Positions 53,926 through 62,128 of a stretch of DNA of 64,000 bases are shown piece after piece (position 1 is the stretch's first letter; each line of letters opens with the position of its first letter). A program made the translations under genes and the position numbers. A model generated the notes under the pieces. The model did not search any database, was not told where the DNA came from, and worked only from the letters and a program-made list of their open reading frames with translations. The DNA comes from Pseudomonas campi (lineage in GTDB: Bacteria > Pseudomonadota > Gammaproteobacteria > Pseudomonadales > Pseudomonadaceae), in NCBI RefSeq assembly GCF_013200955.2, contig NZ_CP053697.2, positions 3,968,001 to 4,032,000 on the forward strand, read 5' to 3'.

Positions 53926-54067
53926 AGAACCTGCTCACGATCTCCTGGCCGTCGGCCATGCCGCGTTAACAGCAGGCTCGGAATGCTCATTTACAGCTCG
54001 TAAACTGCGCTTCCTCGCCTGCTTTTGCCTTGCCTGGCTCTAGTCCAAAAGATCGTGAGCAGGTTCT
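53926..54067. repeat. 142-bp palindrome family, copy e (inverted orientation)
   Basis: Arms AGAACCTGCTCACGATCT and AGATCGTGAGCAGGTTCT (near-perfect). Inner stem AGCAGGC/GCCTGCT. Exactly 142 bp, as copies c and d. Its left end touches the Shine-Dalgarno of the minus-strand gene at 53913. Confidence 0.92.
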
Positions 54068-54100
54068 TGGCGGGCGCGGCCGGGGCCGCGCCCGCAGTGA

Positions 54101-55450
54101 TTAGGCGGCCGGAGCCGCGGTGGTTTTACCTATGCCGTACCAGTCCAGCTTGCGGGTCAGCACCATCACGGCGGCCAGCAGAGCGAAGACCAGCAATGAG
54201 CCCATCAGCAGGGCGTAATCCTCGGCGTTGAGCAGGGCGTAGAGCATCGCGTAGAGCCCGGCCAGGCCGGCGGTGAACGCGGCGCCGCGCAACCAGCTGT
54301 GCAGCACGTGGCTGACGTAGAAGCCGATCAGCAGCACACAGGCCGAGGCGGCCAGGGCGTAGGCGCGGGCGAAGGCCATGTGCTCGGCGAGCGACAGCAG
54401 CAACAGGTAGAAGAGCGCCAGCGACAGGCCGACCAGGCCGTACTGCACCGGGTGCACGGCCAGGCGCTTGAGCACTTCGAAGAGGAAGAAGCCGGCGAAG
54501 GTCAGGGCGATGAACAGCAGGGCGTATTTGATCGCCCGGTCGCTCTTCAGGTATTGGTCCACCGGATCGACGAAACTGACGCCGAAATGGCGCGCCTTAA
54601 AGGCGTGGCACTCGCCGCCGCCCACGCAATCGCCCAGCGCCTCTTCCAGGTTGGTGGCGAAGAAGCTGGTCTGCCAGCGCGCGTTGAAGCCGTCCTGGCG
54701 AATTTCGCGCTCGCTCGGCAGGTACTCGCCGACGAAGCTCGGGTGCGGCCAGTCGGCCTTGAGTTCGACCTGGCTTTCGCGGCCGACCGGGGTCACGTCG
54801 AGCTGGCCGGTACCCTGCAGCTGCAGGTCGAACGCGTACTCCAGACGCTGCGCTGCGGACGGATCGAGCGCCGGCAACGGCGCATGCACGCCAGCCCCGA
54901 GCAGGCTGTCGGCGCTGCCCGGCTGGAAGCCGAGGGTCTGTTCATTGAGCTTGAGCTTGAGGTCGTTCTTGATGCCGCGAATATCGCTGATGCCGACCGA
55001 GAGGAACGGCGCCTCGAAGCGGTAGTCGGCGAAATCCTCACTGATGCCGAACTGCGCCGGCAGCTCGAAATGGCCGCTGATGCGGTTGTTGCTGTGGTAC
55101 AGGCGCGCCTCATAGATGCCACGAGCACGCAGCTCGGTGGTCACGTCGCCACCCATGACGAAACGCTCGGGCAGGAAGTACAGGCGCCCACGTTCCTCGC
55201 GCTCCTCGAGGTAACGCTGGCCGGTCTTGGCGTGGGTCTTCCACTCGCGCAGGGTCTTGCGGTACGGCAACACCAGCAGCGGGCCGGTCAGTTGCTGGCT
55301 GTAGCTGGAGCTGCGGGCAATGTCCTGCAGCACCTCGTCGCGCAGGCCCTGACGCTCCTCGATCATGCCGTCGATCATGATGATCGGGATCATCAGCAGG
55401 AAGATCAGCAGGGCGATCAACCCCAGCTTGATGGCAAGGCTTCGGTTCAT
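54101..55450 (-). CDS. creD: inner-membrane protein CreD
   Basis: A 449-residue protein: one N-terminal membrane helix (LGLIALLIFLLMIPIIMI), a large periplasmic domain (about 40-300), then five to six C-terminal helices. LTGPLLVLPYRKTL and YEARLYHSNNRISGHFELP are CreD hallmarks. CreD is the main output of the CreBC system, linked to envelope integrity and beta-lactam response. A degenerate cre-tag lies upstream. Confidence 0.94.
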   Translation of the reverse strand: MNRSLAIKLGLIALLIFLLMIPIIMIDGMIEERQGLRDEVLQDIARSSSYSQQLTGPLLVLPYRKTLREWKTHAKTGQRYLEEREERGRLYFLPERFVMGGDVTTELRARGIYEARLYHSNNRISGHFELPAQFGISEDFADYRFEAPFLSVGISDIRGIKNDLKLKLNEQTLGFQPGSADSLLGAGVHAPLPALDPSAAQRLEYAFDLQLQGTGQLDVTPVGRESQVELKADWPHPSFVGEYLPSEREIRQDGFNARWQTSFFATNLEEALGDCVGGGECHAFKARHFGVSFVDPVDQYLKSDRAIKYALLFIALTFAGFFLFEVLKRLAVHPVQYGLVGLSLALFYLLLLSLAEHMAFARAYALAASACVLLIGFYVSHVLHSWLRGAAFTAGLAGLYAMLYALLNAEDYALLMGSLLVFALLAAVMVLTRKLDWYGIGKTTAAPAA

Positions 55451-55494
55451 GGTGGGACTCTCCGGGGGTGAATGTGGGGGAGAGTCTGCTGCGG

Positions 55495-55510
55495 GTCAGT
55501 GTGCGGTGAA
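55495..55510 (-). promoter_or_regulatory. degenerate cre-tag upstream of creD
   Basis: On the minus strand TTCAC-CGCACA-CTGAC: the first half of the CreB target TTCAC-N6-TTCAC is exact, the second matches three of five. It lies 45-60 bp before the creD start. Confidence 0.4.
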
Positions 55511-55558
55511 TGCGCGGATTATGGAGAGAAGATGGAGTTTGTGTGGTTCGAGGAACCC

Positions 55559-55616
55559 TGTGGGGCGGCTTCAGCCGCGATGGCTAGAGCACATCGCGGA
55601 TAAATCCGCTCCCACA
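55559..55616. repeat. REP-like hairpin, GGAGCGGATTTATCCGCGATG family
   Basis: TGTGGGGCGGCTTCAGCCGCGATGGC opposite GCACATCGCGGATAAATCCGCTCCCACA, lying between creD and the CBS-domain gene. A partial relative is at about 14812-14831. Confidence 0.6.
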
Positions 55617-55657
55617 CGAGCGGGCCCGGCGTTTGCCTCGCCGCTAGCAGGTCCGGC

Positions 55658-56092
55658 TTATTCGCCGCGGATGTACTGCTCCAGTTGCTGGATCAGGCTG
55701 GCCTGGTCGGCGATGGTCACCTTGACCAGGTCGCCGATCGACAGCAGGCCGATCAGCTCGCCTTCGGCCACCACCGGCAGGTGGCGCAGGTGGCGATCGG
55801 TCATCAGCTGCATGCACTCCTGGGTGGTGTTGCGCGGGCCGACGGTGATCACCTCGGCGGTCATGATTTCACTGACCTTGGCGCCGAACGCCGAACGTTC
55901 CAGCAGCGCCACCTTGCGCGCATAGTCACGCTCGCTGACGATGCCGACCAGGCGCCCGCCGGCCATCACCACCAGCGCGCCGACGCCTTTTTCCGCCATC
56001 AGCTGCACGGCCGCGAGCACCGTGTCATCGGGGCCGACGCTGTAGATATAGGCATTGGCTTTGGTTCTGAGAATTTCTGCGACTGATCTCAC
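55658..56092 (-). CDS. tandem CBS domain protein
   Basis: A 144-residue protein made of two CBS domains: SVGPDDTVLAAVQLMAEKGVG then LVGIVSERDYARKV, and VGPRNTTQECMQLMTDRHLR then LIGLLSIGDLVK. CBS pairs bind adenosyl ligands and act as regulatory modules. GTG start at 56092 fits the family length; an ATG at 56122 is possible. It lies between creC and creD, so it may share their regulation. Confidence 0.9.
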   Translation of the reverse strand: MRSVAEILRTKANAYIYSVGPDDTVLAAVQLMAEKGVGALVVMAGGRLVGIVSERDYARKVALLERSAFGAKVSEIMTAEVITVGPRNTTQECMQLMTDRHLRHLPVVAEGELIGLLSIGDLVKVTIADQASLIQQLEQYIRGE

Positions 56093-56240
56093 TCTTGTTC
56101 TACTCCCTGGCAATGACCCCATTGTTTTAGCAGAGACCGACGCGTTTCACGACTATCGGCATAGGTCGCAGGCGAAGTCGCTCTGCAGCGCAACGACACA
56201 CGAACAAATGCAACAAGCGGGCCCGCGCGCAGCAGCGGCG

Positions 56241-57665
56241 CTAACTCAAGGCCAGTCGCAGCAGCGCCTGGACACCGCCGGGCACATTGCCGACCTGCAA
56301 CGAACCGCCATGCAGGCCGGCCACTTCCTGCACGAAGTTGAGCCCCAGACCTGTGCTCTTGCGCCCACTGCTGGGGCGCGGCAACGAGTAGAAGCGCTCA
56401 CTCAGACGTGGCAGCGCATAGTCGGGAATGGCCTCGCCCTGATTGAACAGGCTGAGCTGTACGGCGTCGCCCTTCACCTCGGCAGAGAAGCGCAGCAGGC
56501 CGCCGGGCGGGGTGAAGTCGAGGGCGTTGTCCAGCAGGTTGGCGAGGGCCTGGCGCAACAGAAAGCGCTCGCCGCTGACGCTCAACCCGGTATCGATAAG
56601 ATTTTCCACCTGCAACCCGGCCGCCTCGATACGCGCCGCCTGGCTTTGCCGCAGCTCCTCGACCAGCTCATGCAGCAGCACCGGCACGCGTTCTTCCAGG
56701 CCCTGGCGCTGTTCGACCAGGGCCAGGTTGAGCAGGCGCTCGATCAGTTGCTGCAGGCGTGCGCCTTCGCTGGCGATATTGGCCACGAAACGCTGGCGCT
56801 GCTCGGCCGGCATCTCGCCTTCGAGCAGTTCGGCGGCGCCACGGATGGCCGCCAGCGGGCTCTTCAGTTCGTGAGTGAGGGTGTGCACGTAGCGCTCGAC
56901 ATAGTCCTTGCCCTCCAGCTCCGTGCGCATCTTCTGCACCGCCGTCGCCAGCTGGGTCAGCTCGCCACCGCGCAGAGCCGGCAGCTCGGCGCGCTGGCCC
57001 TGGCTGACCGCCTGGGCATAGCGGGTCAGCTTGCGCAGCGAGCCGCTGAGCCACCAGGACAACACCCCGCCAATCAGCAGGCCGAGCACGATCAGCCCGG
57101 CGCCGAGCCAGCCGAGGCGGCGCTGCGAGCGCTCGATATAGGGTTGCAGCGACTTGTTCGGCTTGGCCACCGAGACCACGCCGATGATCTGCTCGCCATC
57201 CTTGATCGGCGCCGCCACGTACATCACCGAACTGTCCTCATCGGCCGGGTCTTCGCGGGTCGAGCGGGCGCCGTACTGGCCCTGCAGGGTCAGGTAGACA
57301 TCGTTCCAGCGCGAGTAGTCCTGGCCCAGAGCCGCGCCGCTGGAGTCGAGAAGGACGATGCCCTGGGCATCGGTGACATAGATGCGGTGATTGACCGCGC
57401 TCTTTTCCACGCCCCATATCTGCGCCTGCGGCTGGCGCTGGCCATAGGCCTTGAGCAGCGCGGGCAGACGACTCTGCCCCAGGCTGCCGGCCTTGACCTC
57501 GTCACGCAGGATTTCCGCCAGCAGGTTGGCGGTATCGACCAGGGTTTCCTCGGTGCTCTGGCGCACACCGGGGCGGATCTCGTCCATCACCGTGCTCAGC
57601 ACGAACCAGCCGGCCAGGCCGACGAAGAGGAAATAAACCAGGAAGATCCGTACGCCTAAGGGCAT
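56241..57665 (-). CDS. creC: sensor histidine kinase CreC
   Basis: A 474-residue kinase, the usual length. TM1 at about 6-28, a periplasmic sensor (30-180), TM2 at about 185-205, HAMP, HisKA with phospho-acceptor His in HTLTHELKSPLAAIR (about residue 267), and a HATPase domain with DNALDFTPPGG and GRKSTGLGLNFVQ. It phosphorylates CreB. The ATG at 57665 was chosen for the start MPLGVRIFLVYFLFVG. It is separated from creB by a REP unit. Confidence 0.94.
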   Translation of the reverse strand: MPLGVRIFLVYFLFVGLAGWFVLSTVMDEIRPGVRQSTEETLVDTANLLAEILRDEVKAGSLGQSRLPALLKAYGQRQPQAQIWGVEKSAVNHRIYVTDAQGIVLLDSSGAALGQDYSRWNDVYLTLQGQYGARSTREDPADEDSSVMYVAAPIKDGEQIIGVVSVAKPNKSLQPYIERSQRRLGWLGAGLIVLGLLIGGVLSWWLSGSLRKLTRYAQAVSQGQRAELPALRGGELTQLATAVQKMRTELEGKDYVERYVHTLTHELKSPLAAIRGAAELLEGEMPAEQRQRFVANIASEGARLQQLIERLLNLALVEQRQGLEERVPVLLHELVEELRQSQAARIEAAGLQVENLIDTGLSVSGERFLLRQALANLLDNALDFTPPGGLLRFSAEVKGDAVQLSLFNQGEAIPDYALPRLSERFYSLPRPSSGRKSTGLGLNFVQEVAGLHGGSLQVGNVPGGVQALLRLALS

Positions 57666-57717
57666 TGCTGAGCACCTTGAAAACTGTTGTGACGTCATGG
57701 CCCAGAGCCTGACAACT

Positions 57718-57806
57718 CCCCTCTCCCACTTGTGGGAGAGGGGCCGGGGGAGAGGGTGTTGGCCCACCTACCCTCTCCCCAACCCTCTCCCGTAAACGGG
57801 AGAGGG
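57718..57806. repeat. double REP-like hairpin between creB and creC
   Basis: Nearly identical to 52547-52635: CCCTCTCCCACTTGTGGGAGAGGGG...CCCTCTCCCGTAAACGGGAGAGGG. It occupies much of the 207-bp gap inside the creB-creC transcription unit. Confidence 0.85.
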
Positions 57807-57872
57807 AGCAGAAGCGCTGCGTGCTGGCTCTACGCGCCGTTATGGCGCTGCAAAAAAGATCCGCAAAGCTTC

Positions 57873-58553
57873 TCAGACCAGCTTAAGGCTGTAGCCCAGC
57901 CCCCGATGGGTCTGGATCGGTTCGGCATCCGCGGCCACCTGGCGCAGCTTGGCGCGCAGGCTCTTGATGTGGCTGTCGATATTGCGCTCGTAGCCGGCAT
58001 CGGCCGCCACGCCAACCGAATCGAGCAGCTGTTCGCGGGAGAACACCCGCTGCGGCTGGCCGAGCAGGGTCTGCAACAGGCGGAATTCGTGCCGGGTCAG
58101 GGCCAGCAACTGGCCGTGGTAATGGATCTGTACCCGTTCGGCATCCAGCAGGAACGGGCCGTTCGCAGCCTCGACCGGGGCAGTCACGCGAGGTGCCATG
58201 CGCTTGAGGATGGCCTTGACCCGCGCCGCCACTTCACGGGGGCTGAAGGGCTTGATCACATAGTCGTCGGCACCGATTTCCAGGCCCACCACCCGATCGA
58301 TCTCGGCATCACGGGCAGTGAGGAAGATCACTGGCACTTCGGAAAAGCGCCGCAGCCGCTTGCAGGCCTCGAAGCCACTGATATCCGGCAGGCCGACATC
58401 GAGAATCAGCAGATCGGCCGGGCTGCGCTCCTGCAGGGCCAGGGCCGGTTCGGCCAGTTGCAGCCAGGTGGTGGTGAAACCCTCGGCCTGCAGGGCATAG
58501 ACCAGGGTATCGGCGATGGCGGCTTCGTCTTCGACAATCAGAATGTGCGGCAT
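57873..58553 (-). CDS. creB: response regulator CreB
   Basis: A 226-residue OmpR-type regulator. Receiver with Asp pair in ILIVEDEAA, phospho-acceptor in LLILDVGLPDISG (about residue 51), Lys in YVIKPFSPREV; winged helix from about 130 with LTRHEFRLLQTLL and RNIDSHIKSLRAKLR. It binds cre-tags and activates creD. ATG at 58553. Confidence 0.94.
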   Translation of the reverse strand: MPHILIVEDEAAIADTLVYALQAEGFTTTWLQLAEPALALQERSPADLLILDVGLPDISGFEACKRLRRFSEVPVIFLTARDAEIDRVVGLEIGADDYVIKPFSPREVAARVKAILKRMAPRVTAPVEAANGPFLLDAERVQIHYHGQLLALTRHEFRLLQTLLGQPQRVFSREQLLDSVGVAADAGYERNIDSHIKSLRAKLRQVAADAEPIQTHRGLGYSLKLV

Positions 58554-58623
58554 GGCGTCCGTGCGGGCAGAGGGCTGATGCCGGCACGGTGCCGCAGCGG
58601 CAGGCGCGGCGTCAATCCGCTTC

Positions 58624-59868
58624 TCAGTCGAAGTACGAGCCCTTGCGCGCCTCCAGCCCCGACCAGAGTTCCTCGATGTTCTTGAAGCCCCAGTCCTCGA
58701 CCGACTCACGGCCGACGATCTTGTCGCGGCCAACCAGCTTGGCCAGGTCGATGATCTCCGGGGGAATCGGCACCTTCGAGCGGGCGGAGAAGAACACCTT
58801 GATCCGTGGCGTCAGCAGCGACTTTTCGTGCTGCTCCATGACCACGCCGAGGCGGCCGCTTTCCAGGCGCACCAGGGCGCCGACCGGGTAGATGCCGACC
58901 GATTTGACGAAGGCCTGGAACACCTTCTCGTCGAAATGGCCCTTCCATTCGGCCATCTTGCGGATCGACTCGGCGGGGTCCCAGCCCTGTTTGTAGGGGC
59001 GATCCGAAGTAATCGCGTCATACACATCGCACACCGCGCCCATGCGCGCGAACAGGCTGATCTGCTCGCCGGCCAGACGATGCGGGTAGCCGGTCCCATC
59101 GTATTTCTCGTGGTGGTGCAGGCACACATCCAGCACCAGCGCGCTGACCTGCTGGAGGTCGCGCAACATCTTGCTGCCCGCTTCGGGGTGACTGCGCATG
59201 GTGCCAAACTCGGCGTCGGTGAGTTTGCCCGGTTTGTTGAGGATCGCATCCGGGATCGCCATCTTGCCGATGTCATGCAGCAGGCCGGCCATGCCCGCCT
59301 CCCGCACCTGCTCCTCACTCAGGCCAAGCTGACGGGCCAGGGCAATCATCAGGGCACACACGGCCAGCGAGTGCATGTAGGTGTATTCGTCGGAGGTTTT
59401 CAGCCGCGCCAGACTGATCAGCGCATTGGGGTGGCGCAGCACCGAGTCGGAAATCTCTTCCACCAGTTCGGCAGCGTGCTCCAGTTCGACCGCCTGGCCC
59501 ATGCGCGCATCACTGAACATCTCGACCACGGCCGCCTTGGAGCGCGCACAGAGTTTCTGCGCCCGCGCCAACTCCTGCTCCAGGCTGACCCGTGCCGGTG
59601 GCGTCTTGCTCTCGGCGGCCAGCAGACGCGCCTCGGTTTCCGCCGCGACTTCCTCAACCGTCTTGCTGGCCTGACCAGGCGCCAGATCGAGGCCCTTGCC
59701 GACATCGATCCACACCTCGCTGACTTCGCTGGCATGGATGCGCAGCAGGTCGCGTTCGCTGTCGAGCAGGAAGCGGCCCTTCCAGAAGGGATGGTCCATC
59801 CATGAGCCGCAGAATTCGTGGATATACATACCGAGACACAACTCGGAAACCGCAATGCGCTTCAGCAC
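58624..59868 (-). CDS. c-di-GMP phosphodiesterase, DUF3391 plus HD-GYP
   Basis: About 414 residues from the GTG at 59868, which matches the usual N terminus LKRIAVSELCLGMYIHEF; ATG codons at 59916 and 59949 are alternatives, and none has a good Shine-Dalgarno. N-terminal DUF3391 (1-130), then HD-GYP with LLHDIGKMAIPD and HHHEKYDGTGYP (all GYP residues present). It degrades c-di-GMP. It precedes creB on the same strand by 70 bp. Confidence 0.9.
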   Translation of the reverse strand: MLKRIAVSELCLGMYIHEFCGSWMDHPFWKGRFLLDSERDLLRIHASEVSEVWIDVGKGLDLAPGQASKTVEEVAAETEARLLAAESKTPPARVSLEQELARAQKLCARSKAAVVEMFSDARMGQAVELEHAAELVEEISDSVLRHPNALISLARLKTSDEYTYMHSLAVCALMIALARQLGLSEEQVREAGMAGLLHDIGKMAIPDAILNKPGKLTDAEFGTMRSHPEAGSKMLRDLQQVSALVLDVCLHHHEKYDGTGYPHRLAGEQISLFARMGAVCDVYDAITSDRPYKQGWDPAESIRKMAEWKGHFDEKVFQAFVKSVGIYPVGALVRLESGRLGVVMEQHEKSLLTPRIKVFFSARSKVPIPPEIIDLAKLVGRDKIVGRESVEDWGFKNIEELWSGLEARKGSYFD

Positions 59869-60040
59869 GTTAGAGACCAGGGACAGGTGAGAGGAATGCA
59901 ACGACCCACTCAGCATATGCGATAGAACGCCACAGAGGCACATTGACATCAGTCAACCAACACGTCCTTTAGTCGAGTCGGATGCAGCCGCCAGACGAGC
60001 GGTTATCATCCACCCTCCACGAGGGCGACAAGGACTTGCC

Positions 60041-60928
60041 ATGCGTCGACTGCTGACCGCCAGCAGCATCATCCTGCTGCTTCTGCTCAATACCCTGACC
60101 CTGATCGGCCCGCTGCTGCTGATCGCCCTGCTCAAGCTGGCCGCGCCCAACCGGCGCCTGCGCGCGCTGTTCTCGCGCGGGGTGATGTGGGTCGCCGAGA
60201 CCTGGGCGGAAATCGACAAACTGATCTTCGCCTGGCTCACCCCCACCGTCTGGGACATCCGCGGCGGCGCCGGGCTGCGCAGCGACCGTTCCTACCTGGT
60301 GGTGAGCAACCACCAGTCCTGGGTCGACATCCCGGCGCTGGTCCAGGCCTTCAACCGCAAGACGCCCTACTTCAAGTTCTTCCTCAAGCAGGAGCTGATC
60401 TGGGTGCCGTTCCTCGGCCTGGCCTTCTGGGCCCTCGATTACCCCTTCATGAAGCGTTATTCCAAGGCCTACCTGGCCAGGCACCCGCATATGCAGGGCA
60501 AGGATCTGGAGATCACCAAAGCCGCCTGCGAGCGCTTCAAGGATTTGCCGGTGACCGTGGTCAACTACCTCGAAGGCACCCGCTGCACCCCGGCCAAGCA
60601 GGCCCAGCAAGGCTCGCCCTACCAGCACCTGCTCAAGCCCAAGGCCGGCGGCGTGGCTTTCACCCTGGCCGCGCTGGGCCCGCAACTGGATGCCTTGCTG
60701 GATGTCACGGTGGTCTATCCGGGCAACCGCGCACCGGGCTTCTGGGCGCTGCTCAGTGGCCAGCTGGAGAAGGTCATAGTCGACATCCGCACCCTGGAGC
60801 TGGACCCGACCCTGTGGAGCGGCGACTACGAGGGCGATGCGCAGTTCCGCCAGTTCGTCCAGGGCTGGGTCAGCGCTTTATGGGCAGACAAGGACGCACG
60901 GATCAGCGAGCTGAAGCGCCAGCTGTAA
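60041..60928 (+). CDS. inner-membrane acyltransferase (PlsC/YihG type)
   Basis: A 295-residue protein with an N-terminal membrane helix (SIILLLLLNTLTLIGPLLLIALL), the acyltransferase motif I SNHQSWVD (NHxxxxD, about residue 88), FLKQELIWVPFLG, and motif III YLEGTRCTP. It probably acylates lysophospholipid at the cytoplasmic face. From memory it resembles E. coli YihG. Confidence 0.92.
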   Translation: MRRLLTASSIILLLLLNTLTLIGPLLLIALLKLAAPNRRLRALFSRGVMWVAETWAEIDKLIFAWLTPTVWDIRGGAGLRSDRSYLVVSNHQSWVDIPALVQAFNRKTPYFKFFLKQELIWVPFLGLAFWALDYPFMKRYSKAYLARHPHMQGKDLEITKAACERFKDLPVTVVNYLEGTRCTPAKQAQQGSPYQHLLKPKAGGVAFTLAALGPQLDALLDVTVVYPGNRAPGFWALLSGQLEKVIVDIRTLELDPTLWSGDYEGDAQFRQFVQGWVSALWADKDARISELKRQL

Positions 60929-60966
60929 CAGGCGCCGGCAGCAAGCAGCAAGAGTCAGAAAAGCCG

Positions 60967-61998
60967 TTACTGCGGCAAATCGCGGCGGATCATCCAGTGG
61001 CCTTCCGGCGGCATCAGCCGGCTGATATCGAAGCGCGACAGGCTGCGCTGATCGAGCATCTCGATCAGCGGGCTGACCAGCCTGGGATGCGGCTGGCGCT
61101 CCAGCGCACGCACGGCCAGATCAATGGCGATGCGCGCCTGCAGCACCGGTGAATCGGTGGGGGCGGCGAGGATGAAGCCATCGCGGATCTGCTCGATGAT
61201 GCGCTCGGTGGTGTAGGTCGCCAGCACCTGGGCGCGGTAATGATTGCCGGAAGTCTGCACCAGCTGCGCGGCAAAACCGGCGGCTTCGGCATTGCCCAGC
61301 AGGTAGTCGACATCGCTGTGCTCGCTCAGCAGACGACGCACCAGCTGAGCCTGGCTGGCGCGATCCACCGGCGCATAACCGCCGTGATAGAGCGTCACCG
61401 GCTGGTTCTGCAAAGCCTGGTGCAGGCTGCTCTCGCCATCCGCCACCCAACCGGCGCCCTGTGGTCCCGGCAGCCAGCCGATACTGAACGGGCCGGGCTC
61501 GCGACTGCCTTCGATATAGGCGAGCACTTCGCGCATCATGTCGGCGAAGCTGACTTGCGAGCGGGCGCTGATCCCTGCGCAATCCAGGCGATTGACCAGG
61601 TCGATGACCGGTTTGCCCTCGCCCTGCAGCTGGGCGATCAGCGGGCACAGATCCGTGGTGTTGATCGAGGCGATCACATAGGCGTCGGCCTTCTGCGCGC
61701 GGCACGCCTGCAGCTGGGCAATCTGCGTCTGCGGGTTCTCGTAGCCACCGGCTTCGTAGATGCCCAGTCGCACGCCCTGGCGCGCGGCCTCGTCATCCAG
61801 GCCCCAGGCCACGCCCCACCAGTAGCGATCCTTGCCGTGCGGCAGCAGCGCACAGATGCGCCAGGCTTGCGCGGCGCGCGCCAGCGGCTGGTAGTTCAGC
61901 GGCTGGCCATCTGCCTGCACCGCCACGGGGTACCAGTCAGCCACAGCTTGCAGGCTGGTCAGGCAGAGGCAGAACAACAGGCCCTTGAGCGCGCGCAT
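60967..61998 (-). CDS. torT: TorT-like periplasmic binding protein, orphan
   Basis: A 343-residue type I periplasmic binding protein. Signal peptide to about residue 20 (LTSLQAVADW); ICALLPHGKDRYWWGVAWGL is the TorT hallmark, then ARQGVRLGIYEAGGYENPQ. TorT works with TorS to sense trimethylamine N-oxide; no torS, torR or torCAD is in the window. Confidence 0.82.
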   Translation of the reverse strand: MRALKGLLFCLCLTSLQAVADWYPVAVQADGQPLNYQPLARAAQAWRICALLPHGKDRYWWGVAWGLDDEAARQGVRLGIYEAGGYENPQTQIAQLQACRAQKADAYVIASINTTDLCPLIAQLQGEGKPVIDLVNRLDCAGISARSQVSFADMMREVLAYIEGSREPGPFSIGWLPGPQGAGWVADGESSLHQALQNQPVTLYHGGYAPVDRASQAQLVRRLLSEHSDVDYLLGNAEAAGFAAQLVQTSGNHYRAQVLATYTTERIIEQIRDGFILAAPTDSPVLQARIAIDLAVRALERQPHPRLVSPLIEMLDQRSLSRFDISRLMPPEGHWMIRRDLPQ

Positions 61999-62128
61999 CG
62001 AGACGAGCCTTAGCCGGTGACAGCAGAGTGGTTTCCCAGCAGCTTAGGCGCTGGCGCTGGATATTCCTACGGGTGAGGGCGACCACGCCTGATACACTTC
62101 GCCTCATTCCTTCTTGCAGGCTCCTCCC

